A stretch of 64,000 nucleotides of DNA from Paeniglutamicibacter sulfureus. GTDB taxonomy: Bacteria > Actinomycetota > Actinomycetes > Actinomycetales > Micrococcaceae. Below, piece by piece: positions 62,697-64,000 of this stretch. Both the position numbers and the translations under genes were made by a program. The first letter of the stretch is position 1. Each line of letters starts with the position of its first letter. The notes beneath the pieces were generated by a model. It was not told where the DNA came from. It was given only the letters and a program-made list of their open reading frames with translations, and made no database searches. The stretch covers positions 806,001 to 870,000 of the forward strand of contig NZ_JAULBL010000001.1 in NCBI RefSeq assembly GCF_030512175.1, given 5' to 3'.

Positions 62697-62990
62697 GTGC
62701 ACATCATGTACGGCCCCACCCTGACTTCCGCCCCCACGGATAACCCGCTTCCGCGCTTCACCGGCGACTGGATCGCCGCCTGGCTCCACCTCGACGCGGA
62801 CACCGACCTGCTGCACATTGGCGCGGGTCCCGACGAGTGGGTGCTCGAGGCACTGGCCCCGCGCAAGCTCTCGGCCGCATTGGTCGGCCGCGGCCCCGTC
62901 GAGGTCCAGTTCAACCCCGAGCTGCTGGTTCTCCTGCTGCCCGGGGCCCACGAACTGGTCGGCAGCTCGTTCTTCCGCCTGCGCGCCTGA
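62697..62990 (+). CDS. Small protein of unknown function
   Basis: A 97-residue frame, or 94 residues from the ATG at 62706. The GTG at 62697 lies 3 nt after AAGGA. The product is a balanced, soluble sequence (WIAAWLHLDADTDLLHIGAG, VEVQFNPELLVLLL) with normal high-GC third positions and no motif I recognise. It converges on the reductase gene with a hairpin between. The 253-bp stretch upstream, 62444-62696, shows nothing definite. Confidence 0.5.
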   Translation: MHIMYGPTLTSAPTDNPLPRFTGDWIAAWLHLDADTDLLHIGAGPDEWVLEALAPRKLSAALVGRGPVEVQFNPELLVLLLPGAHELVGSSFFRLRA

Positions 62991-63001
62991 CGCCCCGCCG
63001 G

Positions 63002-63029
63002 GCCTGGTGCTAGATGTCCAGCACCAGGC
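63002..63029. terminator. Hairpin at converging gene ends
   Basis: Perfect GCCTGGTGCT / AGCACCAGGC arms with an 8-nt loop, overlapping the reductase stop codon; probably ends both converging transcripts. Confidence 0.6.
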
Positions 63030-63978
63030 GCCCGCCCTTGCAACGCGACACGCAGATCATCATGGTGTCGCCGGCCTCCCGCTCCTGATCGCTGAGCAGC
63101 GAATCGCGGTGGTCGATCTCCCCCGCGACCACCGGGGTCTCGCAGGTCCCGCAGATGCCCTCCCGGCAGGAGTTCAGCACCTGCACCCCGACTTCTTCCA
63201 GTGCGGTGAGGATGCTGGTGCCCACCGGAACCTGCACCTGAAGGCCTTCGGTCGTCTCTACGGTGAATTCATGGTCTCCCGCGGCAGGCGCGCTCGCGGC
63301 CGCGTCGGCGACAAAGCGTTCAAAGTGGAACCGTGCGGGGTCCTGCCAACCGGTGGTGAGCGTGGCGATGTAGTCCAGCAGCGGGCCGGGGCCGCACACA
63401 TAGGCGTGGAATCCCGCCGCCGGGCCGCCGAGCAGCTCGCCCAGGGGATAGAGCCCGGATTCGTCGTCCGCGTGCACGTGGACCTTCTCGCCGTACTGTG
63501 CCAGTTCGCCGGTGAAGGCCATGGAGCTGCGGCTGCGCCCCAGATAGACAAGGCGCCACGGCACCCCGGAGGCCTCGGCCGCGCGCAGCATGGGCAGGAT
63601 GGGCGTGATGCCGATGCCCCCGGCGATGAACACGTATTCGGGTGCGGGCCCGAGCGCGAAATTGTTGCGCGGGCTCCTGACGCGCAGCTGCTCGCCGGGC
63701 TTCAGTTGGTCGTGGATGTAGGCGGATCCGCCGCGGCCGGCGGGCTCCCGCAACACCCCCAGCCGCCAGCGCGGCTCCCCGGGGGCGGAGCACAGGGAGT
63801 ATTGGCGCAGCAGCCCGTTGGGGAGCATGACGTCGATGTGCGATCCCGGACTCCAGTCCGGCAGGGCGAGCCCGTCCGGGCGGGCAATGCCCAGGGAGAG
63901 AACCGATTCGGATTCCCGCCGGATGTCCACCACGTCCACGACGAAGAACCCGTCCTCGCTCGTCTGGCTGGTCGCCAC
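63010..63978 (-). CDS. Rieske-type oxygenase reductase (VanB / phthalate dioxygenase reductase family)
   Basis: A 322-residue flavin and 2Fe-2S reductase: the FMN-binding RQYSLCS near 58-64, the NAD-binding IAGGIGITPILPML, then a C-terminal plant-type ferredoxin domain with CREGICGTC and a later Cys. This order (flavin, NAD, iron-sulfur) defines the class IA reductases that feed Rieske oxygenases such as vanillate demethylase. The GTG at 63978 has GAGGAACC 5 nt upstream. The partner oxygenase would be just beyond the window. Confidence 0.85.
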   Translation of the reverse strand: MATSQTSEDGFFVVDVVDIRRESESVLSLGIARPDGLALPDWSPGSHIDVMLPNGLLRQYSLCSAPGEPRWRLGVLREPAGRGGSAYIHDQLKPGEQLRVRSPRNNFALGPAPEYVFIAGGIGITPILPMLRAAEASGVPWRLVYLGRSRSSMAFTGELAQYGEKVHVHADDESGLYPLGELLGGPAAGFHAYVCGPGPLLDYIATLTTGWQDPARFHFERFVADAAASAPAAGDHEFTVETTEGLQVQVPVGTSILTALEEVGVQVLNSCREGICGTCETPVVAGEIDHRDSLLSDQEREAGDTMMICVSRCKGGRLVLDI

Positions 63979-64000
63979 CGGTTCCTCGATGATGTGCTTT

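Noticed and set aside
1-64000. CRISPR arrays, tRNA or rRNA genes, insertion sequences, and phage attachment sites.
   Set aside because: Looked for on both strands and nothing convincing was seen; no transposase or integrase gene is present despite the patchwork of modules.

Overview
The window is high-GC DNA from an actinobacterium, most likely an Arthrobacter-type Micrococcaceae member. The reasons are the strong GC bias at codon third positions, GTG and TTG starts, a DUF222/HNH (13E12-type) protein, a ROK sugar kinase with a CxCGxxGC zinc motif, and an actinobacterial-style inositol operon. The genus is inferred from gene content, not from a marker gene. I see no rRNA, tRNA, CRISPR array or insertion sequence.

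Layout. (1) 0-1.5 kb: DUF222/HNH protein. (2) 1.6-12.9 kb: a sugar/cyclitol locus with an IolE-like TIM barrel, four Gfo/Idh/MocA oxidoreductases, an ABC importer with two tandem solute-binding proteins, and a LacI regulator. (3) 13.0-14.7 kb: GntR regulator (IolR-like) and iolB. (4) 14.9-27.2 kb: two divergent IclR-associated units. On the minus strand a carbohydrate-type ABC importer is followed by maleylacetate reductase, an aldo/keto reductase and a hydroxyquinol-type dioxygenase. On the plus strand a double-length IclR regulator is followed by oxidoreductase, TIM barrel and oxidoreductase. (5) 27.3-33.8 kb: LacI-controlled modules with IolG-like dehydrogenases, a TIM barrel and a PhyH-type dioxygenase. 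(6) 33.9-35.5 kb: IolT-like MFS transporter, followed by a decayed oxidoreductase pseudogene. (7) 36.4-46.0 kb: core myo-inositol operon iolC - aldolase - iolD - mmsA/iolA - iolE - iolG - iolH - TIM barrel. (8) 46.1-48.9 kb: tautomerase-like gene, and a TIM barrel/SDR pair. (9) 48.7-64 kb: housekeeping and miscellaneous genes: ROK kinase, LOG-like protein, SNF2 helicase, deacetylase-like/glycosyltransferase fusion, idonate-type dehydrogenase with an Nramp-related transporter, another zinc dehydrogenase, agmatine deiminase and a Rieske-type reductase.

How the parts fit. Sections 2 to 8 look like a catabolic island for inositols and related polyols. It carries nine intact Gfo/Idh/MocA dehydrogenases plus one pseudogene, and seven xylose-isomerase-like TIM barrels. 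A recurring inverted repeat, TGTC-N2-GACA, often extended to TTGTCAGGACATATTTAC, lies upstream of iolC, the tautomerase, both solute-binding proteins and the first LacI gene, with weaker copies before iolR, the IolT-like transporter and one IolG paralogue. It matches the motif I recall for Corynebacterium IolR, so the GntR protein at 13.0 kb is the natural candidate to bind it.

The most unusual part is section 4. A sugar-type importer is cotranscribed with the hydroxyquinol ring-cleavage steps, no aromatic hydroxylase is nearby, and the divergent genes have a cyclitol-type oxidise/dehydrate composition. I propose as a hypothesis that a deoxy-cyclitol such as quercitol is oxidised and dehydrated to 1,2,4-trihydroxybenzene and then cleaved.
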